This document shows positions 25,136-32,720 of a DNA stretch of 64,000 bases, in pieces; positions within the stretch are counted from its first letter, which is position 1; each line of letters begins with the position of its first letter. The DNA comes from a virus. The notes beneath the pieces were generated by a model. The model was not told the origin of the DNA and searched no databases. It was given only the letters and a program-made list of their open reading frames with translations. Location: positions 1 to 64,000 of the IMG/VR virus record IMGVR_UViG_3300049489_000842. One strand, given 5' to 3'. A program made the translations under genes and the position numbers.

Positions 25136-25422
25136 TGGTGATAGTTAATCCGGAACAAGAACATAGAATTATAGATTCTGATGTTCTTAAAGCAGTAATG
25201 AGTATAATAGCCAAGAAAAACATTATAATCATTACAGATTTCACAACAAATTCTAAGGGATTCCTTAAGAATTGTGAGACTGGAGAAATTAACCTGTTTG
25301 TCCCTAAAAATAACCAGGGACAATTGCTCTCAAATTGGGTAGAATTACTCAATATTATATCTTATGAGCTATCTTTGGGATTTAAACTAAACAAAAGTGG
25401 ACATATAGAATGGTTGACATGA
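25135..25422 (+). CDS. Hypothetical small protein
   Basis: The 95-residue protein has alternating strands and helices (AKKNIIIITDFTTN, LLSNWVELLNIISYELSLGF) and no membrane segment. Its ATG overlaps the preceding TGA, indicating translational coupling to the exported paralogue pair. No family is recognised. Confidence 0.6.
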   Translation: MVIVNPEQEHRIIDSDVLKAVMSIIAKKNIIIITDFTTNSKGFLKNCETGEINLFVPKNNQGQLLSNWVELLNIISYELSLGFKLNKSGHIEWLT

Positions 25423-25610
25423 GTTCAAACACAGAAAATATAGGGGAATATGAGGTTCTGAAATCCCAAGTCGGAATGAACGTTGGGATGTACTATGTTG
25501 GAAGGATGTACTTTCATGAAGGAGTATATCTACCTTACTCGGTGGATTCAGCATTCTTCATTACTAGGAATGCTGCTGAGGATTACTTTAATACTCATTT
25601 TAAGAAATAA
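25419..25610 (+). CDS. Hypothetical small protein
   Basis: The ATG at 25419 overlaps the previous stop (ATGA) and is preferred to the in-frame ATG at 25410, giving 63 residues (MSSNTENIGEYEVLKSQ). It has Tyr/Met-rich beta segments (GMNVGMYYVGRMYF) and a short helix near the end. It is the last gene before a 490-bp structured non-coding stretch. No family is recognised. Confidence 0.55.
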   Translation: MSSNTENIGEYEVLKSQVGMNVGMYYVGRMYFHEGVYLPYSVDSAFFITRNAAEDYFNTHFKK

Positions 25611-26099
25611 CACTTAACTATATAGACCGTGCAAGTGAAAAGGTTACTGGACGAATGCCCAGTGTTAGTTGAGTTTATAATAAAACTCTAGCTAAGAGTA
25701 TAACAAAGCCGCGAGGTAACTAAAGGATAAAAAGAATTAAATGCGTCGTGGCAGTGTGGCTCTGCCCTTTAGAAGTTTACCAAGCTGTAGGTGAGATTCC
25801 TACAGCTATTTTAACGGCGCAAAGCACGTAGTGTAGTCTGGAAACTGATCAACCAGAAAGGTACTATTCGATTAGTATTGCGCCTCTATAAAGTCTCTCT
25901 GCTTAGGAAACAAGCATACATACCAGCGTAAACCTGGTAGCAATATCAACTAATTATGTAGATTTGGCAAATCAGCTTGTGGAGTAGGTTATAATAATAA
26001 AGAATAACAAGAAAGTAACATAAGAAACATGACTTGCTTTAATGTTATAATACTTTGCCAGGTACAGAGAGATTTTATTTTTAATTTAAACTTAAAAAG
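25611..26099 (+). ncRNA. Structured non-coding RNA candidate (about 490 nt)
   Basis: No ORF of note is present. Visible helices include ACTGG/CCAGT (about 25646-25662), GAGTTTTATTATAAACTC-like inverted arms (about 25671-25688), GCGTCGT/ACGGCGC (25743-25749 with 25814-25820), GGCAG/CTGCC (25750-25766), a 9-bp hairpin AGCTGTAGG/CCTACAGCT (about 25783-25807), GGCGCAA/TTGCGCC (25816-25822 with 25878-25884) and CTCTCTG/CAGAGAG (about 25893-26071) closing the final domain. The GCGTCGT and GGCGCAA helices share ACGGCGCAA and are mutually exclusive, so the RNA may switch. No group I core was found here. Confidence 0.55.
25816..25884 (+). ncRNA. tRNA-like fold of 69 nt (not a canonical tRNA)
   Basis: GGCGCAA and TTGCGCC form a perfect 7-bp acceptor-like stem. 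Two linker bases, a CAC/GTG mini-hairpin in the D position, a 5-bp TCTGG/CCAGA stem with an 11-nt loop in the anticodon position, and TACTA-TTCGAT-TAGTA in the T-arm position follow in tRNA order. The loop sizes (11 and 6 instead of 7) argue against a working tRNA. It could be a decayed tRNA or a tRNA mimic within the larger RNA. Confidence 0.35.
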
Positions 26100-26378
26100 A
26101 TGGGAGTAAATCAATTAAAGAAGTATGTAATATTACACTTAACTGATAATGGGTGGAAAGTAGAGATGCCACACTATGATCGTGTATATGTAAAAGATGG
26201 AAAAACCATTATAGTAGAACATAATCATGTAAATTTTTACTTTAGAGGGTATTACTTCGGTAAGTGTGATCACACTAATTTATTAACAGATTGTCATGCA
26301 TTTATAAGATACTTTGTTGAGGGAGATAACATGGAACAGAAACCACAAGATCCTCTTAGTATCTTTGATTCATTATAA
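26100..26378 (+). CDS. Hypothetical small protein
   Basis: The 92-residue protein has a first beta-rich half (KYVILHLTDNGWKVEMP, RVYVKDGKTIIVEHNHVNFY), a His/Cys-containing middle (GKCDHTNLLTDCHAF) and an acidic tail with Pro-Gln (EQKPQDPLSIFDSL). It is flanked on both sides by structured non-coding RNA. It could be a small RNA- or DNA-binding protein, but no motif establishes that. Confidence 0.55.
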   Translation: MGVNQLKKYVILHLTDNGWKVEMPHYDRVYVKDGKTIIVEHNHVNFYFRGYYFGKCDHTNLLTDCHAFIRYFVEGDNMEQKPQDPLSIFDSL

Positions 26379-26650
26379 GGCTACGGCCTAGGCTAGAGAA
26401 AAGACAGCCTGCAGCACCTGAGAAGGACTGCGAAATATCGTCAGTAATGGCGGACATGTTATTGCCTTGAGAAAGCAAGCCGAAATAGGATTATATTGTA
26501 GTGAAAGACACTAGGGTATCCATAACATGAACTCGTTCTCGGCATAAAGAATTCCTCTCTTTAGTGTGAAGGATAACTTTAGAGATATGAACTGCTGGTA
26601 TACCAGAATCAGTCCTGTCTTTGACCCTGAGTAATCAGGGTGCTAAAACT
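26379..26650 (+). ncRNA. Structured non-coding RNA candidate (about 260 nt)
   Basis: The gap between two small genes is filled with helices: AGGCT/AGCCT (26390-26410), GCAG/CTGC (26411-26431), an 8-bp CATGTTAT/ATAACATG stem (26455-26462 with 26522-26529) enclosing CTTG/CAAG and TAGTG/CACTA hairpins, a palindrome CTGGTATACCAG (26595-26606), and CCCTGA/TCAGGG with a 4-nt loop (26625-26640). The last hairpin has no T run, so it is not an obvious terminator. It may be an RNA gene or a structured leader for the next operon. Confidence 0.5.
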
Positions 26651-26663
26651 AAAACTCTTAAAA

Positions 26664-26873
26664 ATGAAAGTAACAGTTAAACATTGTTTTACAGGAGAAT
26701 TTAACTCTTTAGAATTGGATATAACCCCAGAACAAGCAGAAAGAATCCTCAAAAATGAGGAAAAATTACAAGATATAGTTCCTCACTTATCTGCTGATGA
26801 AAGAGAATTTCTTATAACAGGAATGCTGCCTGGCGAGTTTGATGCTTTATTAGATTGTTCTGACGAATACTGA
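26664..26873 (+). CDS. Hypothetical small acidic protein
   Basis: The product has 69 residues from the ATG at 26664 (MKVTVKHCFTGEF). An upstream in-frame GTG at 26640 lies on the terminal hairpin of the RNA and is not favoured. The protein has one strand pair, then helices (ITPEQAERILKNEEKLQDI, LSADEREFLITGM) and an acidic end. It begins the polycistron that leads into the replication genes. No family is recognised. Confidence 0.55.
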   Translation: MKVTVKHCFTGEFNSLELDITPEQAERILKNEEKLQDIVPHLSADEREFLITGMLPGEFDALLDCSDEY

Positions 26874-26875
26874 TT

Positions 26876-27040
26876 ATGTATAAAGTAATTGATGAAGGCG
26901 GAAACCTCTTCCTCGTCAAGTACGAGGAAAAAGAGGAAGATGGATTATGGGTTCCAGAGATTCTAGTAGAATCAAAATCCCAAGAGATAATAGCCGAAGA
27001 GTTAATGAGGCTTGAGTTGTTAGAAATAGAAAGTAATTGA
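26876..27040 (+). CDS. Hypothetical 54-aa acidic protein
   Basis: The ORF starts MYKVIDEGGNLFLVKYEEKE two bases after the previous stop and ends with a Glu/Leu-rich helix (EELMRLELLEIE). Its TGA overlaps the next ATG (TGATG). It is short, but spacing and coupling support it as a gene. Confidence 0.5.
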   Translation: MYKVIDEGGNLFLVKYEEKEEDGLWVPEILVESKSQEIIAEELMRLELLEIESN

Positions 27041-27285
27041 TGCAGCTAGAAAAAGACAACAGTGTAGTGTTCCAAACAAATGAGGTCGAACAAACCTCTA
27101 AAGGGTACAAGCTTAACTCTGGAGGATTTATACCAAGAGAGGCTGTGCGCGTACAGATACTATCCAAGGAAAACTTCCCTGGAAAGAAATCTGTGGAGAA
27201 AATAATGCTGGTATTGAAGAGAACCAGTTTAAATAAATCTCTTTATACTCTATTACGTAGTAATAGAGAAGTCAGAAACCAATAA
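27040..27285 (+). CDS. Hypothetical small basic protein
   Basis: The product has 81 residues from the ATG at 27040, which overlaps the preceding TGA. It is Lys/Arg-rich, with a strand-turn core (SVVFQTNEVEQTSKGYKLN) and a basic C-terminal helix (LNKSLYTLLRSNREVRNQ). It may bind nucleic acid. It ends 11 bp before the 202-aa gene of the replication module. Confidence 0.5.
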   Translation: MQLEKDNSVVFQTNEVEQTSKGYKLNSGGFIPREAVRVQILSKENFPGKKSVEKIMLVLKRTSLNKSLYTLLRSNREVRNQ

Positions 27286-27296
27286 ATTTTTTAAGA

Positions 27297-27905
27297 ATGA
27301 ATTTTGATTTTTTAAATGATTTGGGAGAGTCTTTACTTCCTGTTGAAACAAAAAAGAGAGTAGCAGCTTCTAAAGTTCCTGTAAATGGAATAATGAGGGT
27401 GACTAAAAAACAGATTGTATTTGGAGATGAGTTTCGTGCATCTGTGGGAACAAAGATGATTGACATGGTTTTCTCAACTGAGTGGAGTCAATATCCTACC
27501 GGAAAACCTAAAGTCCTGTTTTGTGTAGTGCTGCTTAACGAGGAAAAACCTCTTAAGGCTGACATTAAGAAAGAAGGACCAACACAGTATGCTGCAGAGC
27601 TTCTTGGTAAACTCATTAATTTCTTTGATCTACCCGAAGATACTAAATCTGTAGAGTTAGATTGGAGCCCAGAAAATGCTGTGTTTGTGAAAAAGGCACG
27701 CTTTTCTAAAATTGTACAGAGAGGAGAAGAGAAAGGGTTGCCTACTTATGTTACCAGGGACAATGCCCACATGAACCCGGTCTTTGTTGTAGCTAATGCT
27801 GAAGAGGTATTAGAAGATGATATTGAATTGGAAGATCTTAGAAACACACCTGAGGTTGATACAGACATTGTAGAAGAGGACGCTATACCACAGAAAAAGA
27901 AGTAA
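27297..27905 (+). CDS. Replication-module protein of unknown function
   Basis: The 202-residue protein has an alpha/beta body (about 30-155) and a very acidic C-terminal tail (EEVLEDDIELEDLRNT, then EVDTDIVEEDAIPQKKK). Acidic tails of this kind occur in phage single-stranded DNA-binding and polymerase-accessory proteins. It lies 3 bp before the DNA polymerase gene, so a processivity or DNA-binding role is plausible. No named family is recognised. Confidence 0.65.
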   Translation: MNFDFLNDLGESLLPVETKKRVAASKVPVNGIMRVTKKQIVFGDEFRASVGTKMIDMVFSTEWSQYPTGKPKVLFCVVLLNEEKPLKADIKKEGPTQYAAELLGKLINFFDLPEDTKSVELDWSPENAVFVKKARFSKIVQRGEEKGLPTYVTRDNAHMNPVFVVANAEEVLEDDIELEDLRNTPEVDTDIVEEDAIPQKKK

Positions 27906-27908
27906 TCA

Positions 27909-29594
27909 ATGCTTACAATGGTATTGAGCAAAACGGGAGGGAAACTAGGAAAGTACCTCCCTTTTGTTACTGATGATTTCCAAAAGTTTAAAGACTGGAT
28001 TGATCCTATTACTGGGTATATAGCTCATGATTTAGAAACAACCATGACTAAATCAGTACTTGATAGACAAATGCTCTTATCTGCTTACTATTATGATGAT
28101 GTAGCATGGGTTGTATTTATTGAAGAGCTAACACCAGAAGAGCTTGCAGAACTGTGTGTAATAATGAGTAATAAGAAACTTATTATACAGGCATCCAAGT
28201 TCGAATATGGTATGTGGAGAAAGTATGGAGTGTTTTTAGAGAAATATCATGATATATACCTACAGGATAAACTCCTGTATATGGGTATAGATGGAGAGAA
28301 GTTTGATTTATCGAGTATTCTTCATAGATATCTTGGTAAGACTCTAGATAAAACACTACAAACAAGCTTTACAGCTTGTTCTGAGGTAACAGATGATCAG
28401 CTTGAGTATGCTGTGGCAGATATAGTAGACTTACCTTTAATTATGGAGCTTCAGCTAGAGAAAATAGCTCTTCATGATAAGAAGTTTAAGTTCTTTATCC
28501 AGAAAACTGCCCATAAAAACAGAGGATTGCAGAAAGCATCATGGTGGACGCATGAGTTCAGTAAAGTACTGAATGATATGCAGTATACCGGCGTAAACTT
28601 TAATCCTATTAAATGGGAGGAGTTGTATCATAAATCATTTCCAATTGTTGAGGCAGCTACAAAAAAGCTCAATGATATATTGGTAAGGGATTTCAAATTA
28701 CAGTTAGCCGGAGAAGGCATGTATTTACTCAAGGATACTCCTGTAGATAAGCTATTTTCTTCTCCTGATAAAAAGCTAAAACTTCTTAATATTATGTTCC
28801 CCCTTTTAACTAAAACTTCGAATTATGAAGTTACTCAGTATTTAAAAGAACATGATCCTTCATTTGTTAAAGGTAAAGCTTACCTAAATACCTATGAAAA
28901 GAACAATTTTTCTATACTCAAATTGAGTATCGCGGGGAATGTTAAGGTTTTAGAGTCGTTTTTTGTAGAAAACTTTCGAGATGAGATGGTAAAAAGGGAA
29001 TTGTTGTTACCAGCCGGAACATTGCTGGTAAACTGGGCAAGTCCTATTCAAAGAAAGACTATCTTTCAATGGATACATCCCCAATTAGAAAGTACAGATA
29101 AAGAACATATAGCTGAAATAGCTTGGAAACATGAGTTATTGCAGGTGTATTCAGAAGAATATTCCAATGCAAATAATCGCATAACTAAGTTTGGATTAAA
29201 GTATCTTGAGCATATAGATTTAGATGGAAGAATAAGAACTAACATAGATCCTGTTTTAAACACAGGAAGGATATCTTCTTCTAAACCGAATGTATTAAAT
29301 ATCATCAACGATGCTGAATACCGTTCTGCTTTTATCTGTAGTCCTGGATTTAAAATGCTTGGATGTGATTATAAAGGACAGGAGCTAGTCATTACAGCTC
29401 ATGTATCTGGCGAGCAGCAATGGATTAAAGCTATAAGGGAGGATAAGGACTTGCATTCCATCAATGCAAGAAACACATTCTCAAGCTGGAATTCCCATAC
29501 TCTTAAAGATTGTACTTTTTCTATTGATGAGAAGAAGTGTAAGTGTCCAGGGCATAATATCCTGAGGGGAAATGCTAAGACTGTTGTATTCGGT
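27909..29594 (+). CDS. polA: DNA polymerase family A, exon 1 (residues 1-562)
   Basis: The N-terminal 3'-5' exonuclease domain has the first metal motif in AHDLETTMTKS (about 38-48) and the YAVADIVDLPL motif (about 169-179). The thumb/fingers region carries GRISSSKPNVLNIIND. Motif A is MLGCDYKGQELVITAH with the catalytic Asp. The exon ends inside motif B after AKTVVFG, where the group I intron begins; without splicing the frame stops four codons into the intron. Joined to exon 2 it gives a polymerase of about 730 residues. There is no 5'-3' exonuclease domain; that activity is encoded separately at 41052. Confidence 0.9.
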
Positions 29595-30155
29595 AAACAA
29601 TCACTATAAATATGAAAAATGCCGAATTAAAAGACTGTAAATTCAGGGAAACCTTAACGCATAATGGCGATGGCAATCCTGAGCCAAGCCCAGAAAATAG
29701 GGAAGGTGCAGAGACTATAATCAGACTATGTGTGTTGTGTGGAGAACATATTTCTTTGGTGAGATCTAAACAAGCTAAATACTGCAGTAATGTATGTAAG
29801 CTTAAAATGAATAGAATTAAACGTGTTTTACTTAATGGAGGAAAGCCTGGTGTAGGTTCCGGAGGAAATCAATTTGGTGAAAAGAATAGCCAATGGATAA
29901 ACGGAAAGATTGCATTCAGGAGAATCGGAAGAGAAGCCCACGGAGAGGTTTGTAATAGATGTAAATCTACTTCTTATCTGGTAGTTCATCATATAAATGA
30001 AAATAGAGATGATAACAGAAAAGAAAACCTCGAAGTCTTATGTAAAGCATGTCACCAAAATCATCACGCAATCAGAGATGCCTTAACAGGAAGATATATC
30101 TCTAAAAATACATAAAGGGATAGTCCACTCCGGTATGAAAATATTGGGTAAAGTG
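29595..30155 (+). other. Group I intron in the DNA polymerase gene (561 bp)
   Basis: The exon end TTCGGT (29589-29594) pairs with an internal guide GCCGAA at 29621-29626, giving a P1 helix with the required U-G at the splice site. Core elements are visible: P (AATTCAGGGAAACC, about 29640), Q (AATCCTGAGCC, about 29675, with CCTGA pairing to TCAGG as P4), R (AGAGACTA, about 29710) and S (GATAGTCC, 30119-30126, with TAGTC pairing to GACTA as P7). The intron ends in G at 30155, and joining 29594 to 30156 restores VFG-IIYGITKYG of polymerase motif B. Confidence 0.92.
29612..30115 (+). CDS. Intron-encoded HNH homing endonuclease
   Basis: The 167-residue ORF lies wholly in the intron and ends where the P7 3' strand begins. 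It has a treble-clef-like zinc motif CVLCGEHISL...KYCSNVCKLKM (about 38-68) and an HNH core CNRCKSTSYLVVHHINENRDDN...NLEVLCKACHQNHH (about 121-160). The first ~35 codons overlap the P, Q and R elements, so a later start is possible. Such enzymes cut intronless alleles and spread the intron. Confidence 0.88.
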   Translation: MKNAELKDCKFRETLTHNGDGNPEPSPENREGAETIIRLCVLCGEHISLVRSKQAKYCSNVCKLKMNRIKRVLLNGGKPGVGSGGNQFGEKNSQWINGKIAFRRIGREAHGEVCNRCKSTSYLVVHHINENRDDNRKENLEVLCKACHQNHHAIRDALTGRYISKNT

Positions 30156-30662
30156 ATAATTTATGGAATTACTAAGTATGGCTTATCCTATAAGATAAAG
30201 TCCAGTGTGGATGCAGCTCAAGTTGTCATTGATGACTTTCGTGCAGCAACACCTGCAGTTACTTTATTCTTTAAGAAAATGGCTGACTTTACGGTTAACC
30301 AGGGTTATACACCTGAATCTGGATTGGGCACGGCTCGGTTTATCCAGAAAAAGAGACTGGCATACGATAAAGAAGCAGTTATGAGGGAATCTGGTAACTT
30401 CAATATTCAAGGTGTTGGAGCCGGGATATTGAAAGTAGCTACATCTCTTATGAGAAGACATATTAGACATCATGATATGGTGGATAAGGCTTTGATAGTA
30501 CTTACTCCTTATGATGAAATTGTGATGGATGTTGAAGACTCCTTAGTGGATTATTGGAAAGTAAAACTTCCTTATTTCATGGAGTTAGCAGCCAAGTTGG
30601 TTCTTGGTTCGGATATATTAAAGGCAGATACACCTGCTGTTGGAGATTTCTGGATACATTAA
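30156..30662 (+). CDS. polA: DNA polymerase family A, exon 2 (168 residues)
   Basis: The spliced frame starts IIYGITKYGLSYKI, completing motif B. Motif C is VLTPYDEIVMDVEDS (about 40 residues before the end), where the usual HDE triad reads YDE. A free-standing ATG at 30135 exists but belongs to the intron tail. The remaining palm ends normally (FWIH). Polymerase activity depends on splicing because motif B is divided by the intron. Confidence 0.88.
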   Translation: MIYGITKYGLSYKIKSSVDAAQVVIDDFRAATPAVTLFFKKMADFTVNQGYTPESGLGTARFIQKKRLAYDKEAVMRESGNFNIQGVGAGILKVATSLMRRHIRHHDMVDKALIVLTPYDEIVMDVEDSLVDYWKVKLPYFMELAAKLVLGSDILKADTPAVGDFWIH

Positions 30663-30664
30663 TT

Positions 30665-30979
30665 ATGAAAGAACTAGAAATTAAAGTACAAGATACTGTG
30701 GAGGTAAAGGCTGAAGTTCCAGTCGAGTTCAAATACCTAGGGTCTAAAAGACGTATCCCAGGATTAAAACTTTGGGAATGTGACTTAAGGACTTTTAAGG
30801 TAAAAGAAGCACCTACTAATAAAGAAGTAGTTATGGGTATGGACGGTAAGAAAAAAGAAAAATTTTCAGTTATCCATAATCATCATGCTATTTATCATCA
30901 ATCCCATTGTAAGAGAACTGCTATTAGAAAGTTTCGGGTAATTATAGAAGCTATGGGAGGGATTATACTCGATGACTAG
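30665..30979 (+). CDS. Hypothetical replication-module protein
   Basis: The product has 104 residues from the ATG at 30665, three bases after the polymerase stop; an earlier in-frame ATG lies inside the polymerase exon and is rejected. It has basic strands (KYLGSKRRIPGLKLWECDLRT) and a His cluster (IHNHHAIYHQSHCKRTA, 83-99 region) that could bind metal. It overlaps the helicase start by 8 bp. No family is recognised. Confidence 0.6.
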   Translation: MKELEIKVQDTVEVKAEVPVEFKYLGSKRRIPGLKLWECDLRTFKVKEAPTNKEVVMGMDGKKKEKFSVIHNHHAIYHQSHCKRTAIRKFRVIIEAMGGIILDD

Positions 30980-32231
30980 AGAGGAGATGCAAGATAGGGT
31001 ACTAAACGACTTTCTATCTCTTCCTAAAAAAAGGGGATTGATTATGGTTGGAACTGGAGGAGGCAAGACTAGAATAGCTATGATGGCTATAAAAGCTTTG
31101 GAGCCTGAGGAAATCTTATTTTTATCTGACAGTATAATAGGACGCGATGTAACTCTGCCGGCAGAAATGGAGAAGTGGAACTTGGGTCATCTAAAAGATA
31201 AGACTAAGTTTTCTACATACCAGACAGCTTACAAGTGGAAGAAAAGCGAAGTTGACTTATCTAAAACATTTGTTATTTCGGATGAAGTTGACTTCGCCAT
31301 GACTGGTAAGTATGGAGAGTTTTTTAAAGAGTTTAGTGATATAGATATCCTTGGTATGACCGGTTATAGTCCGGATATTAAACTTTGGTCATTTTCTCAA
31401 TATCTCCCCCTTATTTCTGATATTCCTGTTATAGAGCTACAAAAAGCCGGTATCGTAAATCAATACAAATTTGTATTTATACAATACCTCTTGAGTAGAA
31501 AGAAAGATAGGGATGTTGTTTACAAAAAGGGAGCCGTGACAGAAACGTTTAAACAAAGCGAGAATGCTAGTTACCTGTATATTAGAAAGCAGGAAAAGAA
31601 GTATTATGCTAAGTTGAATGAAGCTGTAGAAGCCGGGGATATGATTGAAGCAGCCAAATATCAGTCTCTTATTGATAATATTATACCAAGGATGAGAACA
31701 GAGTTACTTCTAACTTTGAACTCTTCAGCTGACGTAGCTAAAACTATTCTCAATGAGATTTTAAAAGAAGATGAGGTAAATAAAGTAGTAACATTCTCAC
31801 AAAGGACTGAGCAAGCTGATAAAATCAGTAAGTTCACATACCACGGAAAGAATGATGCTTCTACAAACTCAAGCTTATTTTCTAAATTTAATTCCGGAGA
31901 GATAAGGGAACTTTCTTTATGTTCTAAAATAAACAGAACTGCAAATATGGTTGGGTTAAATAACTGTATTATGGAAAGTTTTATTGGGGATAAAGTAGCG
32001 TTCATTCAAAGAACTGGTAGGATGCTCAGATTAAATCCTGAAGAGGTAGCAACTGTTTACATTTTGCTTCCATATTATATGGAAGATCCGGATGAAAATA
32101 ACCCCGAGGAAGAGATTGTTTGCAAACCTACCAGGATGGTAGGCTGGGCAAAAACAATGATGGAATCAATAGATTTTTCTTGGTCAAAATTTGAAACAAG
32201 AAACCTGACTCCGTATAAAATGTCAAAATAA
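30972..32231 (+). CDS. SF2 DNA/RNA helicase
   Basis: The 419-residue helicase has Walker A GTGGGKT (27-33), DEVD box (104-107), motif III-like GMTGYS (128-133), and motif VI IQRTGRMLRL in the second RecA domain. It resembles UvsW/DEAD-type phage helicases used in recombination-dependent replication and fork repair. A ~100-residue insertion between the two domains holds Lys-rich helices. It is encoded between the polymerase and the DnaB-like helicase. Confidence 0.88.
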   Translation: MTREEMQDRVLNDFLSLPKKRGLIMVGTGGGKTRIAMMAIKALEPEEILFLSDSIIGRDVTLPAEMEKWNLGHLKDKTKFSTYQTAYKWKKSEVDLSKTFVISDEVDFAMTGKYGEFFKEFSDIDILGMTGYSPDIKLWSFSQYLPLISDIPVIELQKAGIVNQYKFVFIQYLLSRKKDRDVVYKKGAVTETFKQSENASYLYIRKQEKKYYAKLNEAVEAGDMIEAAKYQSLIDNIIPRMRTELLLTLNSSADVAKTILNEILKEDEVNKVVTFSQRTEQADKISKFTYHGKNDASTNSSLFSKFNSGEIRELSLCSKINRTANMVGLNNCIMESFIGDKVAFIQRTGRMLRLNPEEVATVYILLPYYMEDPDENNPEEEIVCKPTRMVGWAKTMMESIDFSWSKFETRNLTPYKMSK

Positions 32232-32243
32232 AACTGTATTTTT

Positions 32244-32720
32244 ATGAAGGAATATTCAAAAGATCAACTCATCAAATTGTTGATAGACAATAACTTGATA
32301 GTTGAAGGTTCTAAAGATGTTTACTCAATCAGTACTGCTTTGGCAAAGAATATTAAGTTGGAGGTTAAGTCTAAAAGATGTATTAATTATCCAAATAAAT
32401 TTGCCCTTATAAGCGACACTCAAGTCTATAACATGGTTATGGATATGTGTGAATTAGATTTAGAAAAGTATAATAACAGTGGCGGGAGTTATTATATAAG
32501 AACATCATCGAAAGCAGCTATACAGACACTTAAAAGAATTCTGGCAACACCAGAAATTGACTTTAAGATTTTTGTTGAGACTACAAAGTCTGCTTATCTC
32601 GGTAAAACTGTCCTGCCTGGTTTTGACAAGTATTTAGTAAACAACCTATGGGAGCAGGTCTACAATGGAAGAAAGCAACAAGAAACTGAAAAATCTGGAG
32701 ATAGAAAGGGAGTTATTTAA
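32244..32720 (+). CDS. Hypothetical protein upstream of DnaB-like helicase
   Basis: The 158-residue protein is basic, with an N-terminal helix-turn-helix-like segment (YSKDQLIKLLIDNNLIVEG) and a later mixed part (SGGSYYIRTSSKAAIQTLKRI). It overlaps the DnaB-like gene by 56 bp, suggesting coupled translation. A helicase loader or primosome adaptor would fit the position, but no motif supports a specific role. Confidence 0.6.
   Translation: MKEYSKDQLIKLLIDNNLIVEGSKDVYSISTALAKNIKLEVKSKRCINYPNKFALISDTQVYNMVMDMCELDLEKYNNSGGSYYIRTSSKAAIQTLKRILATPEIDFKIFVETTKSAYLGKTVLPGFDKYLVNNLWEQVYNGRKQQETEKSGDRKGVI

Noticed and set aside
25743-25820. Possible second canonical tRNA from the GCGTCGT/ACGGCGC stem
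   Set aside because: There is a D-arm-like hairpin but the anticodon arm does not form a 5-bp stem with a 7-nt loop, and the 9-bp hairpin replaces a T-arm adjoining the acceptor. I kept it as part of the structured RNA only.
25611-26650. Additional ORF-less group I introns in the structured regions
   Set aside because: No P/Q/R/S core with a matching internal guide could be found, and the flanking small genes do not look like exons of one protein.
21508-26663. CRISPR array
   Set aside because: The TTATTCT dyads are 17 bp with variable spacing and spacers that are not unique units of constant length; no repeat-spacer periodicity is present.
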